A stretch of 53,728 nucleotides of DNA, taken from NCBI GenBank assembly GCA_026988355.1, contig JALSLK010000048.1, positions 1-53,728 on the forward strand, read 5' to 3'. This document shows, piece after piece, positions 8,089 through 16,136 of the stretch (position 1 is the stretch's first letter; every line of letters starts with the position of its first letter). The DNA comes from Flavobacteriaceae bacterium (GTDB lineage Bacteria; Bacteroidota; Bacteroidia; Flavobacteriales; Flavobacteriaceae). Made by a program: the position numbers and the translations under genes. The notes beneath the pieces are model-generated. The model had not been told where the DNA came from. It ran no database searches and saw only the letters and a list, made by a program, of their open reading frames with translations.

Positions 8089-9747
8089 TTAATCTTCATC
8101 TCCAAAAGTATTTGTTATATTGGTATTGTTTTCTTTTTTATTTAACTCTTTTGCAATATTTTGTATTGCTTTTTGTACTTCGGTATGATTTATCTTATAA
8201 TCCATTGCAATACTTTTCTTTTCAGGAAACTGTTCTATCATTAAAGTTGTTGATGGAAATGCAAATTCGATTCCTAATATTTTAGCTAATTTTATTATTG
8301 CTATATGTAAATTATGCTTGGCTTCTTGTTCTATATTCCAATCGTTTACCTCAAAATAGATATTCATCATTATTTTTAAGGCAGAATCTCCAAATTCTGT
8401 AAAAGCAACGTTATACATGTCTTTTTTTGCATGTGGATGTGCTGTTATTAATGCTTTTAATCCATTTACAAAGGCTTCTATTAGTTCTGGCGGTGTATCG
8501 TATCGTATTCCTAGTTCGGTTTGGTATCGTCTAAACAATCGCAACCCTTTATTATTTATAACTATTTCGGATAAGGTACTATTTGGCACTTGATATATGG
8601 ATGTATCTGCTGCTCTTATTCTTGAAGATCTAAACCCAACTTCTTCTACGGTTCCTTGAACTTCGCTAGTTTCTATCCAATCGCCTATATGAAATGGCTT
8701 GTCTAAGAAAATCATGAATGTTCCTATTAAATTCTTAACGGTATCTTGTGATGCTAATGCTAATGCCAAACCTCCAATAGATGCTCCTGCAATAACACTT
8801 GCTGCTGGTATTCCAAATAAAGTTAATAGTTTTAATACTCCGAGAAATATAACGATTCCTGTTAAAAAATGCGTTAATATTGGCACCAATTGATCGTCTA
8901 ATTTGATATGTGTTCTTTTGGTATACTCTGCATATATAGTCATAAATAAACGTACTAATTTTAAGAATACATAAATCCAAAATACTATTTGAACGATGTT
9001 TAATGCTAGAAATAGAAACGTGTTTATATTTAATCCTAATTGCAATGCTGGTATTGCTTTTTTTATAAAATATATGATTAGTAATAATACTAGAGGTCTC
9101 GTTAATTTTTGTAATGTTTTATTTATTTTATTACTCGATTTTTTGGTTAAAAGTACTTGTGTTTTCTGTAAAATAAAATATACGATTCTTTTAAAGATAT
9201 AAAAAAACACAAATCCTAATACGAACAATCCTAATAAGGCAATATATTGCCATAATGCGATTCCGAATAATTTATTTTTTCCATAATTGGGGATGCTATT
9301 TTGTAACCATTCGGAATACCACGGAAATGTTTCTTCGTATAAAGTATCTATTACTGCTACGGTTTCTCTAGAATACAACCAATTATTTCCGTATTTTTCT
9401 ACTGCTATTTGTGGCATTCGTACTGGAAATAACAAATAATGATTTCCTATTTTATATGCTGTTGTATCGGAATATTTTGGGTTATTTGGTACTTTTGTAA
9501 AATCGACTTTTAATCCTCTACCATCTAATATTTTTTTTAAGCGAATTGCCTTTTCTATGGCTACTTTTCCTTTTAATCCATAAATGGTTTTTGCTGCTTT
9601 TTCTGGTTGGTACGAATCGGATTGTAAAAAGTATAAATGTGTATATATTGTCGCATTTGGATTGCTTAAATCTACTTTTGTTTGGTTTTGTGCGTAACCA
9701 AATAGTACACTAAAAAGTACGATAAGTAATAATTGCTTTTTTTTCAT
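8089..9747 (-). CDS. MscS-family mechanosensitive ion channel
   Basis: Small-conductance mechanosensitive channel of 552 residues, larger than E. coli MscS (286). A signal peptide (MKKKQLLLIVLFSVLFGYAQ) and a periplasmic region of about 140 residues precede four to five membrane helices. The pore helix and beta domain are typical: GLALALASQDTVKNLIGTF, then DKPFHIGDWIE, GTVEEVGFRSSRIRAADTS and YQVPNSTLSEIVINN. The C-terminal alpha/beta domain ends in a charged tail. It would release solutes under hypo-osmotic stress. Upstream on the minus strand, TACCTTTA (9777-9784) is a near-consensus -7 element, suggesting its own promoter separate from the small lipoprotein gene before it. Confidence 0.93.
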   Translation of the reverse strand: MKKKQLLLIVLFSVLFGYAQNQTKVDLSNPNATIYTHLYFLQSDSYQPEKAAKTIYGLKGKVAIEKAIRLKKILDGRGLKVDFTKVPNNPKYSDTTAYKIGNHYLLFPVRMPQIAVEKYGNNWLYSRETVAVIDTLYEETFPWYSEWLQNSIPNYGKNKLFGIALWQYIALLGLFVLGFVFFYIFKRIVYFILQKTQVLLTKKSSNKINKTLQKLTRPLVLLLIIYFIKKAIPALQLGLNINTFLFLALNIVQIVFWIYVFLKLVRLFMTIYAEYTKRTHIKLDDQLVPILTHFLTGIVIFLGVLKLLTLFGIPAASVIAGASIGGLALALASQDTVKNLIGTFMIFLDKPFHIGDWIETSEVQGTVEEVGFRSSRIRAADTSIYQVPNSTLSEIVINNKGLRLFRRYQTELGIRYDTPPELIEAFVNGLKALITAHPHAKKDMYNVAFTEFGDSALKIMMNIYFEVNDWNIEQEAKHNLHIAIIKLAKILGIEFAFPSTTLMIEQFPEKKSIAMDYKINHTEVQKAIQNIAKELNKKENNTNITNTFGDED

Positions 9748-9799
9748 CTTGTTAGTGTGCTTTTCTTTTGATTCTGTAAAGGTACTTTTAAGTTATTTA

Positions 9800-9898
9800 T
9801 TAACTTTCTTTTTCTAATAATTCTTTGTCTGTTTTTTCTTTGGTTGAACAACTACTACTAATTAGGATTAGTATTAAAAATATGTTTTGGCTTTTCAT
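9800..9898 (-). CDS. Tiny putative lipoprotein, 32 residues
   Basis: The frame starts at the ATG directly abutting the stop codon of the DUF3592 gene (TAAATG on the minus strand) and reads MKSQNIFLILILISSSC followed by a short charged tail ending in ELLEKES. The hydrophobic stretch and ISSSC make a credible signal peptidase II lipobox with lipid-modified Cys17, leaving a mature peptide of only 16 residues. Direct coupling to the upstream gene supports translation. The function is unknown, and it may be a remnant of a longer lipoprotein. Confidence 0.5.
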   Translation of the reverse strand: MKSQNIFLILILISSSCSTKEKTDKELLEKES

Positions 9899-10588
9899 TT
9901 ATTGAGAAATTTTTGGTAGAAATGAAAGGTCTGTATAATATTTTTTTGGGTTATTACGTTCTATTAATACGGTTATTTCTTCTTTTTTGATATAATCTGT
10001 TGGATCAAACCATATATTATCACTTCTAAAAACGTGTATTTCGGATGTTGCTGGGTTTTTCCATTGCGAGTATATTACAAAAGGACTACGTCCATTAACT
10101 TTATAAGATGTGTTTAGTGATACACTTTGAATTTCTGTAACTATTCTTATTCCTGTATCTTTTAATGATTGTATTTTATTTTCTTTTCTTCTTTTAAAGA
10201 AAAAGAAACCAAATCCTAGTAGAAAGAATACACTTCCTATACCTCCAACAATTATTGCTCCTAGCCATAAAGATGCTGTTCCATTAATACGTGCTTTTTC
10301 TGGTTTATCTTCTAAATATAATACTTCTACCTTTTCTCCTTTTGTATAACTTGGTGGATTACTACTTGTTGATGACATAAATTCAACTAACTCTCCTGTT
10401 TTTGTATTAAACTCTATTCGTGGTTTATACGTATATGAGTCATCCGATCTAACTCGTATTAATTCTAATACTGTTCCTTCTGCTGTTGTCGATTTACTTA
10501 TAAAGTTCGCTGTATTATTATATAAAAAATATGCGCCTACTAGCATTAATGTTCCTATTGCTAAAAATATGTATTTTGCTGTTTTCAT
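9899..10588 (-). CDS. DUF3592-like membrane protein
   Basis: The 229-residue protein has a membrane helix at the N terminus (YIFLAIGTLMLVGAYFLY) and a second in the middle (about 108-130, LWLGAIIVGGIGSVFFLLGF). Between them is an extracytoplasmic domain with AEGTVLELI, YKPRIEF and GEKVEVLY, the pattern of DUF3592. A similar beta-rich segment follows the second helix (DTGIRIVTEIQSV, YSQWKNPATSEIHVFRS). The function of DUF3592 is unknown. The start overlaps the stop of the preceding lipoprotein gene by four bases, and the tiny lipoprotein follows, giving a three-gene unit. Confidence 0.75.
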   Translation of the reverse strand: MKTAKYIFLAIGTLMLVGAYFLYNNTANFISKSTTAEGTVLELIRVRSDDSYTYKPRIEFNTKTGELVEFMSSTSSNPPSYTKGEKVEVLYLEDKPEKARINGTASLWLGAIIVGGIGSVFFLLGFGFFFFKRRKENKIQSLKDTGIRIVTEIQSVSLNTSYKVNGRSPFVIYSQWKNPATSEIHVFRSDNIWFDPTDYIKKEEITVLIERNNPKKYYTDLSFLPKISQ

Positions 10589-11166
10589 TTTAAAATTTTG
10601 TTCTTTATTAGTTTTAATTCTTTATCGTTTGATATTAATTCATACTCGTTTTCATTTGGTATTTCATATTCTTTACAATTTGTTTTTTTACTACTGTACT
10701 GTTCTGGTGTAATTTCCACCCAATATTCTTCTCCTAAAAGTCTAAAAAAGTAACGTTTATCTATATATACTTCGTAAAACTCTTTTACTATTGTCTTATA
10801 TTTTATAATGTTGGTGGTATCTGTTGGTTCTTTTTTTATTGGAATATTTTTTTTATTCAAATAGTGTACATAAACAGAATCTTTACAAAAAAGAATGTGT
10901 TTTGGCTCTGCACGTCCTTTTTCTTTCCATTTTATTTTACCGTTATCTACTTTAAATGTATAGAAAAAACTATGTGTTGTTCCATAATTTATTTTTGTAA
11001 TAATTCCTGTTTTTGTTGTTAATTTATTTGTTTTTGTTACTTCTATACGTTTTCCATTTCCTAATATCTTATTTGTTTTATTAGTATCTACTTGTGTTTT
11101 TGATGTACAATTAACAAATGTCAATATTAGTATAATTAGAACTGATATTTTATAAAATAGATGCAT
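10585..11166 (-). CDS. Putative lipoprotein of unknown function
   Basis: The 193-residue protein starts MHLFYKISVLIILILTFVNC, a lipoprotein signal with lipid-modified Cys20. The mature part is polar and beta-strand rich (TKTGIITKINYGTTHSFFYT, KDSVYVHYLNKK, YEVYIDKRYFFRLL). I recognise no family. The short strand pattern with GIITKINY and FKVDNG recalls DUF3592-type folds, which would fit its overlapping neighbour, but that is inference. First gene of the unit 11166-9800; a long copy of the palindromic element lies 24 bases upstream of its start. Confidence 0.7.
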   Translation of the reverse strand: MHLFYKISVLIILILTFVNCTSKTQVDTNKTNKILGNGKRIEVTKTNKLTTKTGIITKINYGTTHSFFYTFKVDNGKIKWKEKGRAEPKHILFCKDSVYVHYLNKKNIPIKKEPTDTTNIIKYKTIVKEFYEVYIDKRYFFRLLGEEYWVEITPEQYSSKKTNCKEYEIPNENEYELISNDKELKLIKNKILK

Positions 11167-11190
11167 TGATTTTGTTTTTTAATATAATTT

Positions 11191-11347
11191 ATACCTAGTT
11201 GACATCAAAATAAGCCATAAACTCTTTATCTTTTCTCATGCTACTTCACTTAAAATTATAACCGTATAGAGGGCTATACTTACAGTTTTAAGGTGGTGTT
11301 CTAAAAAATATTTTGTTTTTTTGCGCATTTTAAAATCAAATTGGTAT
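11191..11347. repeat. ATACC...GGTAT palindromic element, copy 2 (long form, 157 bp)
   Basis: The ends ATACC (11191) and GGTAT (to 11347) flank an interior related to copy 6 at 53568-53728. Both share ATCAAAATA-GC-ATAAA-TCTTTATCTTTTC after the left end and GCGCATTT before the right end; the middle differs. It lies between the stop of the 11441-11815 gene and the start of the lipoprotein gene. Confidence 0.75.
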
Positions 11348-11374
11348 TAGATTACTCGTATTTTTTTTCTAACC

Positions 11375-11409
11375 AAAAAAGCACTAACTCAAATGAATTA
11401 GTACTTTTT
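11375..11409 (-). terminator. Terminator of the 11441-11815 gene
   Basis: On the minus strand, AAAAAGTACTAATTC pairs imperfectly with GAGTTAGTGCTTTTTT around an ATTT loop, ending in a T run. It begins 32 bases downstream of the gene's stop. Confidence 0.7.
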
Positions 11410-11440
11410 ATAAAATTAGTAAGGGGAACTAATTTCGTTT

Positions 11441-11815
11441 TTAAAAGAACGATAATATACCTAACACAATAAGAATTATTCCTGCTGGTACTTGGTATTT
11501 TGTTAATTTCATTCTTAATTCTTGTCCTTTTATTTTTGCTGTTTCATTTTTTTCTAATAGATATTTAGAAATTAATCCATATCCTAAAAGAAATCCTACG
11601 ATAAATTCGACTGCACTTAATGCAATTCCTATTAAACTAAAGTGTCCTAATGAAATAATAATGCCCCAAACTCCCCAAAAGGCTAATATAACTCCTATCC
11701 AACCTTGGTAAGGTGTTAATTTATCAATTAGTTCTTGTGCGTTTGGTTTTTTTGCAACAATTAATGAGGATGCTGCGATAATTCCTCCAATTATAGCGAT
11801 TATAGCTGATAACAT
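11441..11815 (-). CDS. Small membrane protein of unknown function
   Basis: The 124-residue protein has four predicted membrane segments: MLSAIIAIIGGIIAASSLIV, GWIGVILAFWGVWGIIISLG, GIALSAVEFIVGFLLGYGLI and the C-terminal GIILIVLGILSFF. A short cytoplasmic stretch with PNAQELIDKLTPYQGW and a second with LRMKLTKYQVPAG share an (K/M)LTxYQ pattern, hinting at an internal duplication of one helix hairpin. I do not recognise the family. It lies alone between two intergenic regions on the minus strand, with a terminator downstream. Confidence 0.7.
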   Translation of the reverse strand: MLSAIIAIIGGIIAASSLIVAKKPNAQELIDKLTPYQGWIGVILAFWGVWGIIISLGHFSLIGIALSAVEFIVGFLLGYGLISKYLLEKNETAKIKGQELRMKLTKYQVPAGIILIVLGILSFF

Positions 11816-11917
11816 AATATTTTGTTTTTAAGTTAATTATAATACAAATATAAACGAATCTTTTATTCTTTTGTAAAAAATTTGATAATCGTAGTAAAAG
11901 AATTGATAATCGGTAAT

Positions 11918-12208
11918 CTAAACAATCGATTTTTCTATTTCTTTTGGTTTTTCTATTTCTTTTTTAAGTAAATTTATTGTATAAAATCCTGATACTATTG
12001 CTAATAGTATTGCTGGTAAGCTAGCTACTAAAAACATTTCATCTATATCTTTACCTGATACTAGTAGTATTATTGCTATTGCTATAAGTTCTACTGCAAA
12101 CCAAGTTAACACTAGTCTTTTAATCCACTTTTTAGGATTTATATTTTTCTCTTCTGCAAATGTTCTTACCTTTTTAATAAAAAGGGCTAAAACTATTATT
12201 TCTATCAT
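11918..12208 (-). CDS. Small membrane protein of unknown function
   Basis: The 96-residue protein has three hydrophobic segments (about 2-12, 30-51 and 57-77) separated by basic loops (KKVRTFAEEKNINPKKWIKR), and a charged C-terminal tail (KKEIEKPKEIEKSIV). I recognise no family. Its 103-base separation from the next minus-strand membrane protein gene leaves the operon status open. Coding status is supported by length, composition and absence of a better frame on either strand. Confidence 0.6.
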   Translation of the reverse strand: MIEIIVLALFIKKVRTFAEEKNINPKKWIKRLVLTWFAVELIAIAIILLVSGKDIDEMFLVASLPAILLAIVSGFYTINLLKKEIEKPKEIEKSIV

Positions 12209-12319
12209 AATTTTTGTTTTTTCAAAAATAGATAGATAAATCTATAAAAACTGTATTGAACTTATATGCGTAATAATATACTTTATAAGTGTTAAACTAA
12301 ATTTTATACAAACCTTTTT

Positions 12320-12384
12320 ATACCTATTCAATTTCAAAATGCGCTATAAATTATTTATAGCGCATTTTGATGTTGAGTTGGTAT
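12320..12384. repeat. ATACC...GGTAT palindromic element, copy 3 (short form)
   Basis: A 65-bp element with ATACC at 12320 and GGTAT ending at 12384. The interior forms a strong hairpin: CAAAATGCGCTATAAA pairs with TTTATAGCGCATTTTG across a TTA loop. It lies about 75 bases beyond the stop of the protease gene (minus strand), where it may act as a terminator. A further isolated GCATTGGTATT at about 12408 may be a decayed end. Confidence 0.85.
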
Positions 12385-12458
12385 TATTTCGATTTTAGTT
12401 TAAATCGCATTGGTATTTAAAATTAACTAATTAAAATAATACTAAAATTAATCTGAGA

Positions 12459-13715
12459 CTACATTTTATCTAATATTGCTTTTTTCTTTTGGTTATAATC
12501 TTCTTCTGTGATTAATTCCATTTCAAAAAGTTGTTTTATTTTTTTTAGTTTTTCCATTGGACTTTCTTCTACTTCATTAGTGCTTGTATCTGCTGTTTCT
12601 TCTTTTTCTACTGCTGCTTGTTGAATAGTTTCAACTAAGTTTGTGTTTTCTGATTTACTTTCCATAGACATTTCGCATCCAAATTTTGTATGGAAATAAT
12701 CGTCTAATTCGTCTGCTTTTAATGCTAAATTGATAATTGTTTTTTTTATTTCGTCTTTTCTTTCGGAATAGATATCGGATAAATGTGTACGATAGGATAT
12801 AAATATTTTATTTTGATACACACCTAACTGGTAGGGTGGCACTTGATTTGAATTGAGGTATGTTAGCAATTCTTCTAAATTGTCTTTTGGTAATTTATTT
12901 AATGGCGATGTTGCAAATAAATAATTATTATTTACTACAAATATGCGTACTTGTGCTGATCCTTGGTGGAATTCCCAAAAATCTCTTCCTGCTCTACACA
13001 ATACTGGATTTGCTCCTAACTCTGTTAACGCTTCTTCTATAAAATTCGCAAAATGTGATTTTTCAAACTCTTCAAATACAGAGATATTTATATTGTTTCC
13101 ACAATTGGAACAAAATTCGCTTTCTTCTACTGTAAAACTATCACAGGAATTACATTTTACTCGATATTTTACTTCTTCAAAATTGTAATCGTTTATTTGT
13201 TTAATTACATCGGTATGTTTTATTCCAAACCCTACATTATCTGCTTCTGTAAATTTAGATGTAGTTACGCCAACTAAAACGCCATTTTCGTTTAGCATTG
13301 GTCCTCCTGAATTTCCTGGATTTACTGCTGCATCGGTTTGTACATAATTTCTTCCTTGCATTGGTTGGTTTGGTGAAGATACTATTCCTTCGGTTACAGT
13401 AAATGGCATTCCAAATGGAAATCCATTAATAAAAACCTTTTGCATGTTTACCACTTCGTTATTTTCTTCTAGTTTTATACTTCCTGCTGTATTTTTTAAA
13501 TCTTCTACATTTAAAAATGCCAAGTCTACTTCTGGATTTACCATTGCCACTTGTGCCAAATATCTATTTTTATGATGGTCTTCGACGGCTACAGTTTTAC
13601 TTCCTTTTATTACGTGATAATTGGTTATTAAAAAATTATGATTTGCTACTTTAAAGCCTGTTCCTGTACCGTCTGCTGTAATTATTTTATATATGGAATT
13701 TTTTGTGTTTTTCAT
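12459..13715 (-). CDS. Trypsin-like serine protease with zinc ribbon and C-terminal SHOCT domain
   Basis: The 418-residue protein is built from four parts. 1-175: trypsin/HtrA-type fold with catalytic His34 (NYH), Asp64 (VDLAF) and Ser136 (NPGNSGGP). 188-205: a zinc ribbon (C188-x2-C191 and C202-x2-C205). 215-350: an alpha/beta domain resembling YbjN/type III chaperone folds (inferred from pattern only). 386-418: a SHOCT tail (MEKLKKIKQLFEMELITEED). There is no signal peptide, so the protease should be cytoplasmic, which is unusual for HtrA-like enzymes. The SHOCT tail nearly matches that of the SPFH protein two genes away. It starts 6 bases after the preceding gene, so the two are co-transcribed. 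Confidence 0.85.
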   Translation of the reverse strand: MKNTKNSIYKIITADGTGTGFKVANHNFLITNYHVIKGSKTVAVEDHHKNRYLAQVAMVNPEVDLAFLNVEDLKNTAGSIKLEENNEVVNMQKVFINGFPFGMPFTVTEGIVSSPNQPMQGRNYVQTDAAVNPGNSGGPMLNENGVLVGVTTSKFTEADNVGFGIKHTDVIKQINDYNFEEVKYRVKCNSCDSFTVEESEFCSNCGNNINISVFEEFEKSHFANFIEEALTELGANPVLCRAGRDFWEFHQGSAQVRIFVVNNNYLFATSPLNKLPKDNLEELLTYLNSNQVPPYQLGVYQNKIFISYRTHLSDIYSERKDEIKKTIINLALKADELDDYFHTKFGCEMSMESKSENTNLVETIQQAAVEKEETADTSTNEVEESPMEKLKKIKQLFEMELITEEDYNQKKKAILDKM

Positions 13716-13721
13716 GTTTGA

Positions 13722-14894
13722 TTAATTAAATAATTTTGAAAAGAATCCTTTTTTCTCTTTTTTTGTTTTACGGTTACTAATAGAACCATCTTGCATTGCA
13801 TAAAATACTTTTATTAATTTTGGTGCTGCTTGGTTTGGTTCTAATCCTGAAACTTCTTCTAATACATCATAAATTGCATTTTTGTATACATCTTCTAGAT
13901 TGTAATCGTAAATTAATTTTAATAGTGTAAATTGTATGTAATAGGATACATTAAAATTACTTTCTTCTTTTTCATATTTCTGAACTCGTTCTAAATTAAA
14001 TTTAAGTCTATCTGTTATGGCTTGTGGTGAACTTCTCCATCTTAAAGATATGAGGTGATTTGCATGATATATATCGCTCATTATTTCTTCTTTTGATTTT
14101 GCCTTTAACTTTTTCATGTAATTAACTCCTTTATCTACTCTAAAATTAAAGTCCAAATCGCCATTAAATAAATTACTTATATATTCTATTAAGTCGGATC
14201 GTAATTTTCCGTGCACATAAGGCATATTAGATATTTTTAACATGGTTATTGCCAACATATCCCAAATAAAATCGTCCCAACGTTTGTCTTTAAAGAATTG
14301 CACATAATTAGTGTAATCTTCCAAAATAGCTGTAATTTGTTTCCATACTTGTTCTTTTTCGGTATCTGTTAATTCTTTATATTCTGGTTTTTTATAAAAT
14401 GATGCATTGTAATTATTAATAAACATATCGTCATAATCGTCTGCATATACTGCTACATTTCGTAAGATATCGTATACTTTATTTGGTTGTGATAATTCTA
14501 TTGGCATTTCGCATTCAAACCACAATGTATCTTTATGTTGTCTTATTTGTGCTAATCGTAACGGACTAAAATTTACTTCGGCAACTTTTCGTAATAATGC
14601 TACTTTATTTGTTTTATCTGTTATTCTTAAAAATGGTGCTTTTACACTAAAAATGGTCTTTGTTATTTTGATATGTATTTCTGCCGATCCTTGCATTTGT
14701 ACTATCTCTATATCTCCTTCTGTATTTTTTCCTTCTAATAATTCTGGATTAATATAGTTTATTACAGCTATTGCCGCTTCTTTAAATTTTTTATCATCAA
14801 AGGCATCTATTGCTTCATCCCAAAATTCTACTTTATTAACTGGTTCGTCTATTTTTGCTATTGGTCTTATATATTTTGGTAGTATATTTTCCAT
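13722..14894 (-). CDS. Conserved hypothetical protein with possible YbjN-like domain
   Basis: A 390-residue soluble protein without signal peptide. The N-terminal half (about 20-150) has the alternation FWDEAIDAFDDKKFKEAAIAV, a strand with AEIHIKITKTIFSVKAPFL, and FSPLRLAQIR...DTLWFECEMP, which resembles the YbjN/T3SS-chaperone-like fold seen in its neighbour. The second half is helical (WDDFIWDMLAITMLK, FNVSYYIQFTLLKLIYDY), and the C terminus is basic, ending KKGFFSKLFN, a possible membrane-surface or partner-binding tail. It sits 6 bases upstream of the protease gene in the same operon. No function is known to me. Confidence 0.75.
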   Translation of the reverse strand: MENILPKYIRPIAKIDEPVNKVEFWDEAIDAFDDKKFKEAAIAVINYINPELLEGKNTEGDIEIVQMQGSAEIHIKITKTIFSVKAPFLRITDKTNKVALLRKVAEVNFSPLRLAQIRQHKDTLWFECEMPIELSQPNKVYDILRNVAVYADDYDDMFINNYNASFYKKPEYKELTDTEKEQVWKQITAILEDYTNYVQFFKDKRWDDFIWDMLAITMLKISNMPYVHGKLRSDLIEYISNLFNGDLDFNFRVDKGVNYMKKLKAKSKEEIMSDIYHANHLISLRWRSSPQAITDRLKFNLERVQKYEKEESNFNVSYYIQFTLLKLIYDYNLEDVYKNAIYDVLEEVSGLEPNQAAPKLIKVFYAMQDGSISNRKTKKEKKGFFSKLFN

Positions 14895-14941
14895 GTTTTT
14901 GTTTTATTTTTTTGTAAAAATAAGTTTTTTTGTTCTTTTAA

Positions 14942-14996
14942 CCTGAGTTCGATAAAAATTCATTTATGTTGTAAACATATTTTATATCGAATGAGG
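14942..14996. repeat. Imperfect long hairpin between the SPFH gene and its downstream neighbour
   Basis: Outer arms CCTGAGTTCGATA (14942-14954) and TATCGAATGAGG (14985-14996) pair, and ATGTT / AACAT pair around GTA in the centre (14966-14978). The left arm resembles AACCTAAGTTCGA at 16064 and AACCTAAATTCGA at 51882, so this is probably another member of a second repeat family. It lies 4 bases past the SPFH stop and could act as a terminator or a processing site. Confidence 0.55.
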
Positions 14997-14999
14997 TTT

Positions 15000-15983
15000 T
15001 TACATGTTATCTAATATTTCTTTTTTCTTGGCTATAAATTCTGCTTCGGTAATCAACTCCATTTCAAACATTTCTTTTATTTTTTTAAGTTTATCTATTG
15101 GTGTTTCTGATACTTGCTGTTGTTGTACTCCTTGGTTCATTGTATTTCCCATTGTCGTTCCTACTTGCATTCCCATTAGCACTCCTGCTCCTCCTTCATT
15201 ATTTGCTGCATCTCGCATTGCTTGTAATTGTTGGTGTTCTGTATAGTTTATTCCTGCTATTTTTGCTGCCAATACTTCGGCTTGTACATCGGATATTTTT
15301 GCTATTCTATCTAAGGTTTCTTTATCGAATTGTGTTCCTTCTATTCGATAATCTAATACTTCAAATCCTAAATCATTAAATATATTTTCTGTTTTTGCTT
15401 TTACTTCTACTGCAATATTATTAAGATTGCTATCTATATCTACATAAGAAAATTTTGCATTTGCTAAATAATCGGTTATTGGTTGTGTTATTCTAGACAG
15501 AAATATTTCTTTTAATTCGGCTTGTCCATAATATTCTTTTCCTGCTACTACATTTTCAAAAAAGGCTTTTGGCTTGGTTATTTTAATACTATAGTTTCCA
15601 AATGCTGATAGTAATATTGGAAATGTATATGTTGGATCTGTATATGCGATTGGTACTCGTGTTCCCCAACGCATATTTAATATATCGGCTTTACGGTAAA
15701 ACCATATTCCTACAACGTGTTCACTTCCTTCTCTTAAGGTTAAAATTTTTTTTATGGTTGTTAAAAATGGTGTGTTATCTGATTTTAAATCGTAGGTTCC
15801 CGATTCTTCAAAAATTCCTTCTATTTTTCCTTCGTAAGTTAATATGCATCCTTGTCCTGGTTGTAATATGAGTTTTGATGCATTTTTTATTTCATCTCCT
15901 TTCTCGGTAAATTTTAAAAATAATTCGTTTGGTCTTGGTTCTTTCCATTGAATTACTGCTCTAAATTGATTTACTATTCCCAT
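15000..15983 (-). CDS. SPFH-domain protein (YdjI / virion-core type) with C-terminal SHOCT domain
   Basis: The 327-residue protein matches the YdjI-type SPFH pattern: IQWKEPRPNELFLKFTEKGD, IKNASKLILQPGQGCILTYE, GTYDLKSDNTPFLT, then VPIAYTDPTYTFPI, an ELKEIFLSRITQPITDYL helix and the DYRIEGTQFDKETLDRIAKI region before a Gly/Gln-rich linker. The last 33 residues are a SHOCT tail (IDKLKKIKEMFEMELITEAE). In Bacillus subtilis, YdjI works with the zinc-ribbon protein YdjG and YdjH to recruit PspA to the membrane under stress (family knowledge). No PspA is present here. Terminators on both sides suggest its own transcript between two gene groups. Confidence 0.88.
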   Translation of the reverse strand: MGIVNQFRAVIQWKEPRPNELFLKFTEKGDEIKNASKLILQPGQGCILTYEGKIEGIFEESGTYDLKSDNTPFLTTIKKILTLREGSEHVVGIWFYRKADILNMRWGTRVPIAYTDPTYTFPILLSAFGNYSIKITKPKAFFENVVAGKEYYGQAELKEIFLSRITQPITDYLANAKFSYVDIDSNLNNIAVEVKAKTENIFNDLGFEVLDYRIEGTQFDKETLDRIAKISDVQAEVLAAKIAGINYTEHQQLQAMRDAANNEGGAGVLMGMQVGTTMGNTMNQGVQQQQVSETPIDKLKKIKEMFEMELITEAEFIAKKKEILDNM

Positions 15984-16063
15984 TTTTTTTCTGTTTTATT
16001 TATTACTCTTATTTCGAGATTTTAAAGATGTAAATATAAATTCTTATTTTCGTTTATTCTACT

Positions 16064-16085
16064 AACCTAAGTTCGACCTAAACTT
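16064..16085 (+). repeat. 22-bp intergenic motif (first of two near-identical copies)
   Basis: The motif begins AACCTAAGTTCGACCTAAAC and continues TT. It matches 51882-51903 at 21 of 22 positions, and its first half resembles the hairpin arm at 14942. It lies between the SPFH start and the terminator of the neighbouring operon. It is probably a remnant of a second dispersed repeat, since its orientation relative to genes differs at the two places. Confidence 0.5.
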
Positions 16086-16090
16086 TTAAA

Positions 16091-16118
16091 AAAGGTTCAC
16101 AGCTTATTGTGAACCTTT
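16091..16118 (-). terminator. Bidirectional-type terminator below the 16137-18612 gene group
   Basis: AAAGGTTCACA (16091-16101) pairs with TGTGAACCTTT (16108-16118). On the minus strand the stem is followed by a T run, 19 bases after the stop of the 16137 gene. On the plus strand GGTTTTTT also follows. Confidence 0.85.
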
Positions 16119-16136
16119 GGTTTTTTATGTGTTTTA

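Noticed and set aside
15004-15871. Plus-strand frames opposite the SPFH gene
   Set aside because: Low-complexity Leu/Ser translations antisense to a gene with good domain support.
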